Source: Scedosporium boydii
Lineage: Eukaryota; Ascomycota; Sordariomycetes; Microascales; Microascaceae
DNA: 41,050 nt
Reading direction: 5' to 3'
Assembly: GCA_002221725.1 (NCBI GenBank)
Contig: NJFT01000298.1
Coordinates: 1 to 41,050, forward strand
The translations under genes were made by a program, and so were the position numbers. The notes beneath the pieces are model-generated. The model was not told the origin of the DNA. It worked only from the letters and a program-made list of their open reading frames with translations, and did not search any database. The first letter of the stretch is position 1. The number at the start of each line of letters is the position of its first letter. Below, one piece after another: positions 31,801-41,050 of this stretch.

Positions 31801-32978
31801 AGCATATGAAGTAGATTGAGATGATTTCATGGGATAGGTTTGTCGTTTTTCAACGTTTTTGTTTGGGTTTAGAACTGCAGTTTGTAGGCCTTATGGTCTG
31901 GTTTTAAAAGTCATTATACCTCGTCCATCATTAGGAATGATAAAAAAAGCCGTTATAGATCTTATTATTCAATTTGCCAAGATCCACGTTTGAAACAGAA
32001 AAAAAGAGGCAATGTTAGAAGAAAGTCTTGTTCTCTTAGGGAAAGTTGGTTGTAGTTATTAAGTCCTACGTCGCCCGAGAACGCTCCCACGACTTAAATC
32101 TACAAGAGTTATAGCACATTTTCATGTATCTCACCATCAAAATTCCATCCTCATCGAAACAACCTCGGTGAAAATCTTCGGGCAAGAAAGAAAAAGTCCA
32201 GCAGGGTCCGGGAAAGCCGGCGTCAACCTACTGTACCAAGTATTTACTCTTCGCCAGTCGTATACCTCGGGATCCATCGATCTAAGTGGATGACGAGGAG
32301 ATATCCTGGCGGGGGGTGGTTTTGGGGAACTATTTTTCTTTTCCCATCTTTTACCTTTGCGGTATTCTTTGTGCGTCTTTTCTACGTCTTGCTGTTGAGC
32401 AATGACTGCACGATGTGGACGTTCTCTGCTGTAGGGTTAGTGAAAACCTGGCTTTTGGGGAAATGCCAGCCTACGACGGCCAGAGAATCGGCTTCGGGAG
32501 GACCTCCCATGGAGCACTTCACAAAGACGAGGCGATGTGAAATGGCCATTGAGAATATCTCATCTCTTTCAATTCTCTGAAAACAAAAGTCTAGCTTGGC
32601 CTCGAGTGAGAGGCGAAAAAGTCGAGAGCTCCCGTCTCGAGGCCAAGGCCTATATGCTGATGCCATGTCATGCCGGGTCGAAAACGCTTGAACGCCAAGA
32701 GGTATCGTCGGGAACGAAGAAAAAGACCAGACCACATAAAAAAAGAACCCCTCCCGACGAACCTTGTCCCGCCCTTCTCTTCTTTTTTTCCATACCAAAC
32801 TCCGATTTTTGGTATCTTCGCTCCGTCCCCTCCCCTCCTCGTCAAGTCATCGCTTCCGTGAGGGGGAAATCATGATATGAACCAGAATTCAAGTTTTGCG
32901 AAAGAGATGCCGTCAATTCATTCCATGGGCCAATGGTTTTTTTTGTTTTTGTTTTGTTTCCTTTTGAAGGAGGAGGTT
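31801..32978. other. Convergent intergenic region
   Basis: 3' regions of RRP12 (+) and of the L26 gene (-). AT-rich stretches at 31840-32010 and a T-rich run at 32937-32960 fit 3' untranslated sequence. A 96-codon frame at 32290-32580 (+) with some hydrophobic residues is not convincing as a gene. Confidence 0.5.
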
Positions 32979-33521
32979 TTACTCGTCCTTGGTGCGAGTC
33001 TCCCGGCCGCGCTTGATGTTCTCAAGGATGGCCTCACGGTCCTTGTCGATCTTGAGCTTGGTGATGACGACGCTGCTGGGGTGGATGCCGACAGGAACGC
33101 TCTGGCCGGTGGCCTTGTCACGGGTGACGCGGTCGACGTGGATCACATACTTGAGGCGGTACACGGAGGTGACCTTGCCCTCGCGACCCTTGAACGAACC
33201 ACGGACAATGGTGACCTCGTCGTCCTTCCTGATGGGGATGGAGCGGACCTGTACAAGCTCAGTTAGCACATGGGCTGAAAAATGAGCCTTGTAGTAGGCA
33301 GGAATTGCGGGCGATCTCTTACGTTGTGCTTCTCACGGAGCTCCTTGCTGAGGGGAGCGCTCATGATGACACGACGAACGCTGGAGGGGGCATCGAAGTG
33401 AGCCTTGCGCGACTTGCGCCTGGAGTTGTGGGAAGCTGGAAATCATTTCTATCAGTATTTGGAACTTGCAACACGATCAATTGTAACGCTCTTTCAGGAG
33501 TTGCTACTCACCGTTCTTCAT
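32979..33521 (-). CDS. RPL26: 60S ribosomal protein L26 (uL24)
   Basis: uL24/L26, a 60S subunit protein near the peptide exit tunnel. Exons 33521-33512 (10 nt: MKN plus one base), 33435-33323 and 33248-32979; total 393 nt, 130 residues, normal for the family. It reads [40 protein letters not shown], then the KOW motif region [20 protein letters not shown] and [21 protein letters not shown] very short first exon is common in fungal ribosomal protein genes. Introns are 76 and 74 nt; neither is large enough or has boxes for an embedded snoRNA. A TACTAAC followed by CCAG just before the ATG may be the end of a leader intron. A CACGTG lies at 33650-33655, about 130 bases upstream. Confidence 0.96.
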
Positions 33522-34325
33522 TTTGTCGGCTGGTGATCTGGAGTTGTTGTGGTTAGTAGACTCGGGATGGGTTGAACGGGGGAAATTTCTGGGAGGGATA
33601 TTCTTCTGTGGGTTTTAAAAAAAAGTGATATTGCACTAATGGCCCTGAACACGTGACTGAAATTTCTGGACGACCCAGAATGAGCTGACATAAAAGCTTG
33701 GGTGGGGCCGATCTCAATGCCCGGTTACAACGAAATCGCTTTATCGAAGGCATCTCACCTCTCTTCGGCTCCGAAGCTATACTGCTCCGAAGCAACATCC
33801 GTGTGGAGACCAAGCTAAGCCTCCACCTACAACCCTTAACTGCAGCATTGCGCAGACCAATTTTGACAACTTGCACTCAAACCGTGGCATGGAGAGAACG
33901 ACAACCGACAAGTGTCGCAGTCGACGCCTCGAACAACGGCCAACATTGGTCGAAGGCGTGGGAATGCCCGGAGGAGGTAATTGACATTGCACCTGAGCCT
34001 AGTTTCGCTTGACGATGGATGAACTTAATATCTGGGCATATCTCAATTGCCTGAAGTTGATCAGCTCCAAGAGCACATAAGGATTAGAGGGAGCAAAGAA
34101 CTTGGTACGAGGCGGTTTGCCTGTGCTTTGACGCCTTCAAATACACGACGAGTAGGTTCACGGCTTTGGAAAATCCTGCCAATACGTGGACTGACTTGGA
34201 AAAAAATCTAGTTCGTCTATAATACCTTTTCCTTCTAGTATGTAAGGGGAGTGATTATCCAGTTATTCATACAGTCGAGTATCTATATACAATACATGGC
34301 CACCTTTGTGCAGGCTTCGCTTCTT
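33522..34325. other. Intergenic, L26 promoter and COX11 3' side
   Basis: Holds the L26 promoter (CACGTGAC at 33650-33657, A/T run at 33616-33624) and the 3' region of COX11. The 104-codon frame at 33698-34012 (+) has no recognisable feature. Confidence 0.5.
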
Positions 34326-35387
34326 TTACTCCGGACTTGGTGGCGCCACAAACTTGCCATTGTTGTCATATCGCGCCTCTGCATTCGACAGTTAGAAAAC
34401 TTAGAAAAAGATACCTCTTAAACGCAGCGAAGAGAAAGAAGAGGGGGGGATCTTACTGAAGAAAGTATAGTTCAAGGTAACAGTCTTAACATTCCTCATG
34501 TTGAAATCATTCAACAAATCCGGATCAAGATAGAAAAACACAGGCATATCCACCGTCTCGCCCGCATTCAACCTCTGCTCCTCGAAGCAGAAGCACTGAA
34601 TCTTGCTAAAGTACGGCGCTACCTGCGCGGGGGTAACGCTGTACGTCGCGACGCCGATGATGTCCTGGTCGCTCGTGTTCGTCGCCGTGTAAAAGGCAAG
34701 CGCCGTCTCGCCAGGGAGCACGCGCACCTCCTTCTGCTGCGGGGTGAACTTCCAGGGTAGGACGTCGGAGACGGAGGAGGCGAAGGTTACGCGTATTCGG
34801 GGGGCATCGGTGACGGGCTTGAGGCGGTTGGCGAGCTCTTCGGCGTCTTCGGGGCCGGAGTGGGCGCGGACAGGTTGACCACCCCAACCGGTCGTTTGGC
34901 AGATCTGTGGAGGTGGCAATGGTTAGGCTTCACAAGGAATAAAACGAGCCGATCAAGCGGTTTCCGAGAGAGGACGACAATAATATAAATCAAGAACCCA
35001 CCATCTTATACAAAGGCACCGAGCCGTAGGAGAGCGCGACAGTCGCCAGGATGACACTCAGCGTATAATAACTGCACGATACGCCGATCAGCCAACTTCT
35101 CGGTACTGGTCCCGAACTTGTTCCTCCACAAATGCGAAGCCCAAAAAACAAACGTACCTGGTCGTTCGGTTCTTCTGCTTATAATGTTCGCGCACCTGTG
35201 CTATCGTCTCCTCGGCCGTGGGCCTATTGGGTGTCGTCTTGGGCGGTGGTGTCGTGCTCGAGGCATGGCGACGGAAGCCAGACTGAGCCCATTGTCGGGA
35301 TTGTTGGCGGGCATTCTGACGAGCGAAGCAGGCGAGGGCCCGCTGCGACTGCTGCAGGCGCCAGGAGAGGCTCCGGAAGCTATTCAT
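34326..35387 (-). CDS. COX11: Cytochrome c oxidase assembly protein COX11 (CtaG)
   Basis: Copper chaperone of the mitochondrial inner membrane that helps form the CuB site of Cox1. Exons 35387-35158, 35071-35002, 34904-34457, 34378-34326; total 801 nt, 266 residues. The N-terminal ~45 residues (MNSFRSLSWRLQQSQRAL, then Arg-rich) form a presequence. One membrane segment (about 78-97, YYTLSVILATVALSYGSVPLY) precedes the intermembrane-space beta domain starting MICQTTGWGGQP. The copper-binding Cys pair is in KIQCFCFEEQ (C204, C206), and the typical VFFYLDPD and TVTLNYTFFKARYD blocks follow. The last intron (34379-34456) is needed for the conserved C-terminus; unspliced it gives an unrelated tail ending GIFF. 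It is divergent from the FAD enzyme gene. Confidence 0.95.
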
Positions 35388-36054
35388 CGTTCATGGCGGT
35401 ACTCGCGGTGGCGTGCGGGTTGGAAGAGAGGACGTTGGAAATAATCATACGGTTTTCAAGGTTCTTTGGAGAAGACTTCACTAACACGATGACTAAGTCG
35501 GGGGCCTGAAGTTGATGGTTTTTTCACAGGGGCCTATCAGCGCCACGGGGTGTTTCTGTCCCGAGTCGGGCGATAGAATTCCGGGGCCTAGAATTCGTGG
35601 GTTGACCCCACTATGAACTGCTGATGTGCACCAATTTTTCCTCTGTCACGGCACCTGTGCTGTGGTCTTGAACAAGGTTCTCGTTGTCCAGCTTTTCGTG
35701 TAAGTGTGGTGAGCAACATCATCAAACATCAAGATCAAGGACTGGGTAAACAATTGATTTCATATTTCGGCTATACATGAGCCACTATCTCCAATGCATT
35801 CCTGTCACATCCAGAGACAGTGGCTTCTCGAATTATGCAGCCTAATTATAGAGGTCCGAGCTGGCTGTCTGGGAGATCACATGAGCCGCTTCACCAGAGT
35901 CCCGGTTTCAAGACGATCGCCGGACAAGCTCGCTTGCATCGAACTCGAATTGCTCACGTAGTCTTGTTGAGAATTCACTTTGCTATACCTGTTATCATAG
36001 CTTGGTTTCTTTCCCCGTAGCTTAACTATCAGATTTTCGGTTTCTGCATGCTCA
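35388..36054. other. Divergent intergenic region, COX11 / FAD enzyme
   Basis: Two divergent promoters in about 670 bases. The frame at 35820-36020 is not supported. No RNA gene seen. Confidence 0.55.
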
Positions 36055-37795
36055 ATGCCTCCTCTATCCCCTCGATCTCAGCCGTAAGTCCTCTCTCAAT
36101 GGCTTAAGTGCCCCACCAAAATCCAACTGAAGAGCGAGACTCAGTCATGGCGCAAGTGCCAACCTCAGCAATTCACTAACCCTCACTTACAGTAAGAAAA
36201 TCGCCGTCGTCGGCAGCGGCTGCGCTGGCCTCGCAGCCGTCTGGGCTTTAAAGAAGACTCACCACGATGTCTTCCTCTACGAATCTGCCGACCGGCTCGG
36301 CGGGCACACCAACACCGTCGAGTGGAAAGCGGGGAAGTATACCACGACGGTCGACACGGGCTTTATCGTGTTGAACGCGGCCACCTACCGTGAGAATTCT
36401 TCTCTTTATTTTATTTCGTCGGTCTATGTAGGAAACTAGAGCCATTGACACTTGTGTAAATTCAAAACAGCCAACTTTATCAACTTTCTCAAGTCCGTCA
36501 ATGTGCCCATTGATCCCACAGACATGACCTTCAGCATCTCGCGTGACCGCGGACTCTTCGAGTGGGCAGGAACAAGCCTCGACTCAATCTTCTGCCAGAG
36601 GCGGAATCTCTTCTCGCCTCGGTTCTGGCGCATGGTATTCGACATCATTCGCTTCAACCAATTTGCCTTAGACCTCCTTATCGAGGATCACGAGAGGAGT
36701 ACACCGAGCGACGAGCCGCTGGTGAACGGTTACCACCCCCTCAATGCCACCATTGGCGAGTATCTAGAGCGGGAGCGCTACTCCGACGCCTTTAGAGATG
36801 ACTACCTCATCCCCATGGCGGCTGCCGTGTGGAGCACTAGTCCGGACAAGTGCAGCCTCGAGTTCCCCGCCATCACCCTCGTCCGCTTCCTCTGGAACCA
36901 CCATCTCCTCTCGACGATATCCTCGCGGCCACAGTGGCTCACTCTGAGGAGCTGCGGCCAGAGCTATATCGATGCCATCATGCAGGGCTTCCCACGTAGC
37001 CGACTCTTCCTCAACACGACGGTCGAATCCCTCGCCAACGACCCCGACGGCAAGGTCAGGTTAAAGCTCTCCAACGGATCATCATCACCCGTATACGACC
37101 ACGTCATCCTAGCCACCCACGGTGATCAAGCGTGGTCCATCATCCAGAGCTCCGCCACCAAGGACGAGAAATCCATCATGTCCGTGTTCAAGACGTCCCT
37201 CAACAAGGCCGTCCTTCACTCCGACCTCTCCCTCCTGCCGCAGAGCCAGAAAGCCTGGTCTTGCTGGAACTACATCACCAAGTCTAGCCCCACGGGGAAG
37301 GCTAACATCGACACCGTCTGCCTCACTTACAATATGAATCTCCTCCAACACATTCCCCGGGATACGTTCGGTGACGTTCTCGTCACTCTTAACCCTCTGC
37401 ATAAGCCACACCCCAGCAAGACTCAGGGCGAGTATCTCTACACGCATCCACTTTACACACCTGAGGCCGTCCGCGCCCAGGAACGTCTCCACAAGATCCA
37501 AGAGCGCAGGGGCATTAGCTATGTGGGTGCCTGGACAAAGTACGGCTTCCACGAGGACGGGTTTAGTAGTGGGCTTGCGGCCGCGGAGAGACTCGGGGCC
37601 AAGTTGCCGTTTGAGTTTAGGGACTCGACGTATAGTCGTGGGCGGAGGCCGGAAATCGGTCTGCGAGATTGGATACTGAGACTATTTCTCATTCTCATAC
37701 AGCTCTTTATTGTAGAGACTGTTGAGCGCGTGTTTGGATCGAGGAAGGCAAGGACAAGGCAGCAGGCGCCGGTGTCAAAGAGGAAGTGTACGTAG
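36055..37795 (+). CDS. FAD-dependent oxidoreductase, COG2907-like, C-terminally anchored
   Basis: Flavoprotein of the amine-oxidase/phytoene-desaturase superfamily, closest to the poorly characterised 'predicted NAD/FAD-binding protein' group COG2907. Exons 36055-36083, 36193-36389 and 36471-37795 give 1551 nt, 516 residues. The FAD dinucleotide motif is near the N-terminus ([17 protein letters not shown], GxGxxG at 17-22), followed by [16 protein letters not shown]. Further marks are [44 protein letters not shown] and, near the end, [19 protein letters not shown], the second FAD-contact region. A hydrophobic segment at about 476-493 and a basic tail ending KRKCT suggest C-terminal membrane attachment. 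The substrate is unknown. An alternative ATG at 36049 is in another frame and does not fit exon 2. Confidence 0.87.
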
Positions 37796-38071
37796 ATGCA
37801 GATTCCGTGAGGGGAGCTGTCGTGCTATCTCAACTTCTAGTAGGAGGGGCCTGTCTTCATTAGCATATTCGCATACATTGCCAGCTTTGAGCACAAAACA
37901 TTTTTCAAATTTTTTTTGGGAAGACACCGAGTTTTCTTTTCTGTTTTCAGTTAATTGGATATTTGAATTATGTCAATTGTTGATACACCCCATATCGGGA
38001 ACTTTGCTATCTCTGTTTTTCAGACTCAAGCATCTTTGCATACGGAAACAATACCATAAGGGTCGAGTAAT

Positions 38072-39343
38072 TTAGATCTTGCCCTTGTTGACAACAAAAC
38101 CTTCGAGAGCAGCTACGAGAAAAGTTAGCGAAAACTAAAAGAGAATGACGAAAAATTCAGCAAATCAGTTCACTTACAAACAGCAGCCCACAGCCTGTTC
38201 TCCGCCTCGGGGAAGACGAGACTCCTGGGTCCGTAGAACACCTCGTCATCAACCTCCTCAGCATGTCGAGGCAGGCAATGCATAAACTTCCAGCCCTCCT
38301 TGGCACCGCCCCTCTTCGCGAGCTCATTCGTAATCTGGTAGCCAGCAAACGCCTGCAGGCGTTTCTTGGCCTCGGCCTCCTGGCCCATGGAGACCCACGT
38401 GTCAGTCACGAGGATGTCAGCGTCCTTGACGGCCTCCTCGGGCACTGTAGTCTCAATGAGCTTTCCGGGGGTGGCAGAGCTCTTGGCGGCAGAGTTGATG
38501 AGATCCTTCATTCCCTGGGGAATGCCATAGCCGGAGGGCGACGCGGAAGCGATGGTAGCACCTAACTTAACCGCCGAAAGAGCGAGGTCGAAGAGTACAT
38601 TGTTGGAGTCGCCGATCCAGGCGATCTTGAGACCAGAGAGGCCGAGGTCGGAAGGATTTGATGAGGGGAAGTTTTCGTGAATGGTGAGGAAGTCAGCGAT
38701 GGATTGGAGAGGGTGGAAATCATCAGAGAGGGCATTGATGACAGGGACGGAGGAGTGCTGAGCGAGGGTGGTGACGTCTGAGTGCGGGCCGACTCGGGCA
38801 ACCATGCACGACGTCATTGAGGAAATGACGACGGATGTGTCATAGAGAGACTCATTCACCTATACACCTGGTTAGCATAAGGGAAACACATATGAAAAAA
38901 AAAAATAAAAAAAAAATGAAAAGCTGAAATGAGAACGAGAGCGCTCTGTAAAGCGGTCATAACAGTTGAGCGGTAGGGGAAGTGAGACCAACACCAAGCT
39001 GAATATCATCCTTGCCCAAGAACATCGCGTGTCCGCCCAGAAGCGTGACCGCCGCCTCGGTCGATACCCTAGTCCTGGTACTCCTCTTGCTGAACATCAT
39101 CGCAACAGCCGTACCCATGAGTCCTTTCCTGAGCTCCTCGAGATGCTTCGCATCACGGCCCTTCACGAGGGTCTTGTGAGAGGCGGCATTGCGGACCAAG
39201 TTAGTGAACTCGGCCGGGGTGAGATCAGCTATCGTCATAAGATGACGAGGGGGGATCTGGGAGGCGGCATTGGTGTAGGAGCGAGTCTGCGTCCTGAGGC
39301 CAGTAAGAGCCTTTTTGGCGAGTCGCTTCGCTTGGTTTCGCAT
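38072..39343 (-). CDS. ARG3: Ornithine carbamoyltransferase, mitochondrial
   Basis: Ornithine carbamoyltransferase (EC 2.1.3.3) makes citrulline from ornithine and carbamoyl phosphate in arginine synthesis, in mitochondria of filamentous fungi (argB in Aspergillus, arg-12 in Neurospora). Exons 39343-38993, 38859-38178 and 38112-38072 give 1074 nt, 357 residues. A basic presequence without acids (MRNQAKRLAKKALTGLRTQT) leads in. The carbamoyl-phosphate motif STRT is at 88-91 (MFSKRSTRTRVSTE). Then come GKDDIQLGVNESLYDT, FHPLQSIADFLTI, the SMG loop (DTWVSMGQE, about 274-276) and the ornithine-site HCLPRH (311-316). The first intron (133 nt) carries T-tracts (T10-A-T11). A perfect TGACTCA lies about 285 bases upstream. 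Confidence 0.96.
38895..38916. repeat. A-tract (A11-T-A10) in an OTC intron
   Basis: A22-like run broken by one T on the + strand, inside intron 1 of the OTC gene, where it reads as T-tracts in the transcript between donor and branch site. Likely slippage-prone. Confidence 0.8.
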
Positions 39344-41050
39344 GATGGCGGCCCACGTTGATTCTCTCCGATTTTTTGGGGTGATGGGGGAATTGGGGAT
39401 TTGAAGCTACAGATAAGCTCTTTTTGTTGGGAATCTTCGTGTAATTTACGTTGAAGAGAGTTTGGAAGGATGGTTCTGGGTATAATTTGGGGGTTTCACG
39501 TTGGAAGCAGGTTCAATGGCAAGAATATGGGGAGAGGGCTGGTGAGGGAGGAATTTGAAGATGCAAGTGTGTAAGTTGAGTTGGATGGGGGAAAAGCTCG
39601 AGTGTCATCGACCTTCAAAAAGTTGACTCAAAAAACCAAGGTCCAAGGCTTGGGGAGGTTTGATGGGGCATGGCAGGTACGAAGTAATAATAGTAGGTAT
39701 AACTAGGCGTGGCTTCAATGGGCCGCATGCAAGCTGATAGGCTGGCACCAGGCGAAGGTGCATGTACAACATGAACAACCATGTACGAAGTACGAAGTAA
39801 CAATGCATGTCGCCGAATCACTTCACCGCAATTGTCATCAGGATCAATTCACTGTTGGCAACAAAGTCGCCGGATCAGCCCTGTTTAACACTCACACCGC
39901 CTGGCCTGGCCGGGGAACTGCACACGAATCACCCGCTAATAACGACCAGTGCACGCTGTGCTCTCCATCATCTCAAGCATCAGCGTTTTGGTCAGTATTG
40001 TCTATGAATTGATCCAATGATTCCTTGAGAATGTCGGGTCTCCCACGCGGACCGAGTCGGTTTACACGAGTCCATGCTATGAATAGATTTCCGGGGCAAC
40101 AACCGACTAGATGCTGCTACACTCATGCGCCTTTAACTCGGTGCTCGACTCAAGGTTACGGGCTGTTGACACCACTTTCTGTGAGACTATTCGCATAATC
40201 GAACCAACGCACAAAACAGTTCTTGGAAGGAAACCCAAGAATCTTTCTCCTACTCCACAGAGAGCCCAGATACTGATGGTTCATACATCCTCAGATCCAG
40301 AGCCTACTCTCCTTTTCTACATTTATATTATGCATCGCCAATTCGGATCTTGAAATGGCATGTCGGACACTCAACGGGACTGGTAACCTGTAAAACAAAA
40401 GAAGCACCAATTCTTAGAAGCGCCGCTGGAATGGTTTCTCTGCCCGGATAAAACAACTCTACCCCAACCGAGACCGAAGAAAAAGTTTGTCCTTGCGGAA
40501 AACTTAGACTCTTCGGCCCCTGGAGTTGAGCCAATAATCTTCGCACCGGGGGATTCAACTTTCTATAGAGAGGAAAGGAAGAAACAGAGCAAACCAGCAT
40601 CGAGTGTGAAAATCTTTATACCCACGAGATTTTTGCATTTCACGTGATCCTCACTACTTCGTACAGACAGATCTGCTTCCGCAACCCGGAGATAAACGAC
40701 CCACGTGACGCAAATCAAACTGCATTGTTCCAGACACTCAAAGCTTCATTGGTGTCAGATTTCGGACTGATGATGTAAGTCGACTTATCGATACGTAGCG
40801 TCGTTGCCGTTGGAGTCGGACAATCAACCAACCACTGCCTCATTCTATTCGTCTGCCTGTGACCATCCCCGACCACCTGTAATCCTCTCATCCAACGATC
40901 CCTCTCGAATCCAAAACCACCAACGCAGTTTCCCCGGCGGATATCTCGATAAAAGCACTCGTTCGCAAAGCGCTTCGCTTTCCCCAAAAGGTCTCGCGCC
41001 ATCACCGTCCGCAAACAGCCATCCCTCCGCCCACTCTTCCTCCCTCCCCC
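39344..41050. other. Intergenic, right edge
   Basis: OTC promoter on the left. Frames here (39758-40012 +, 40328-40600 -, 40715-41014 -) have no gene-like features. From about 40850 the + strand becomes strongly pyrimidine-rich, like the leader of a plus-strand gene starting beyond the window, and CACGTG occurs at 40641 and 40702. TACGAAGTA-type motifs recur at 39678, 39784, 39791 and (reversed) 40655. Confidence 0.5.
39624..39630 (+). promoter_or_regulatory. TGACTCA, probable Gcn4/CPC1 site of OTC gene
   Basis: A perfect palindromic consensus for the general amino-acid-control activator, about 285 bases upstream of the OTC ATG. Arginine genes including OTC are classical targets of this system in fungi. 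A 7-mer can occur by chance, so the function is inferred from position and gene type. Confidence 0.5.

Noticed and set aside
32290..32580. 96-codon plus-strand frame with hydrophobic start
   Set aside because: It has a mildly hydrophobic N-terminus but sits in the 3' region of RRP12, with no promoter-like sequence or family similarity.
40715..41014. 99-codon minus-strand frame near the right edge
   Set aside because: Overlaps a pyrimidine-rich leader-like stretch and shows no recognisable feature.

Overview
This window is nuclear DNA of a filamentous ascomycete (Pezizomycotina, most likely a Sordariomycete; species not determinable here). The evidence is many short introns (mostly 50-110 nt) with GTAAG/GTATG-type donors, CTAAC/CTGAC branch sites and YAG acceptors, genes on both strands with their own promoters, and gene content typical of that group: a GH15 glucoamylase with CBM20, fungal DNA polymerase iota, TRAPPC13 and a Tag1-like vacuolar protein. 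No operons, mobile elements, CRISPR arrays, tRNA or rRNA genes were seen.

Layout, left to right. Glucoamylase (-, 487-2782, 6 exons). SNU66/SART1 tri-snRNP protein (+, 4159-6216). An unrecognised disordered protein (-, 6641-8419). A 59-residue single-pass membrane microprotein (-, 8955-9134). A Tag1-like LEA-2-type vacuolar membrane protein (-, 9962-12908) with a frame problem near 10.92 kb. A two-KH-domain splicing-factor-like protein (-, 14586-16588, 8 exons). ILV6, the regulatory subunit of acetolactate synthase (+, 17297-18316). TRAPPC13-like (+, 18999-20110). DNA polymerase iota (-, 20275-22101). A 3.6 kb gene-free interval. An unrecognised 486-residue basic/disordered protein (+, 25692-27152). 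RRP12 (+, 27961-31800). Ribosomal protein uL24/L26 (-, 32979-33521). COX11 (-, 34326-35387). A COG2907-like FAD enzyme (+, 36055-37795). Mitochondrial ornithine carbamoyltransferase (-, 38072-39343). The last 1.7 kb looks like promoter sequence for OTC and perhaps for a gene beyond the right edge.

Most genes are housekeeping and do not form one pathway. Loose themes recur: pre-mRNA splicing (SNU66, the KH protein), ribosome production (RRP12, L26), amino-acid synthesis in mitochondria (ILV6, OTC, each with a Gcn4/CPC1-type TGASTCA upstream) and membrane traffic or vacuole function (TRAPPC13, Tag1-like). I found no convincing novel multi-gene system. The observations most worth checking are the frame break in the Tag1-like gene, two introns that are multiples of three and stop-free and so hide inside long ORFs, an abutting double intron in the polymerase iota gene, the 59-residue membrane protein, and the long empty interval. 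Exon boundaries were inferred by hand from splice signals and family similarity recalled from memory. For every multi-exon gene except the Tag1-like one, the exon lengths sum to a whole number of codons.
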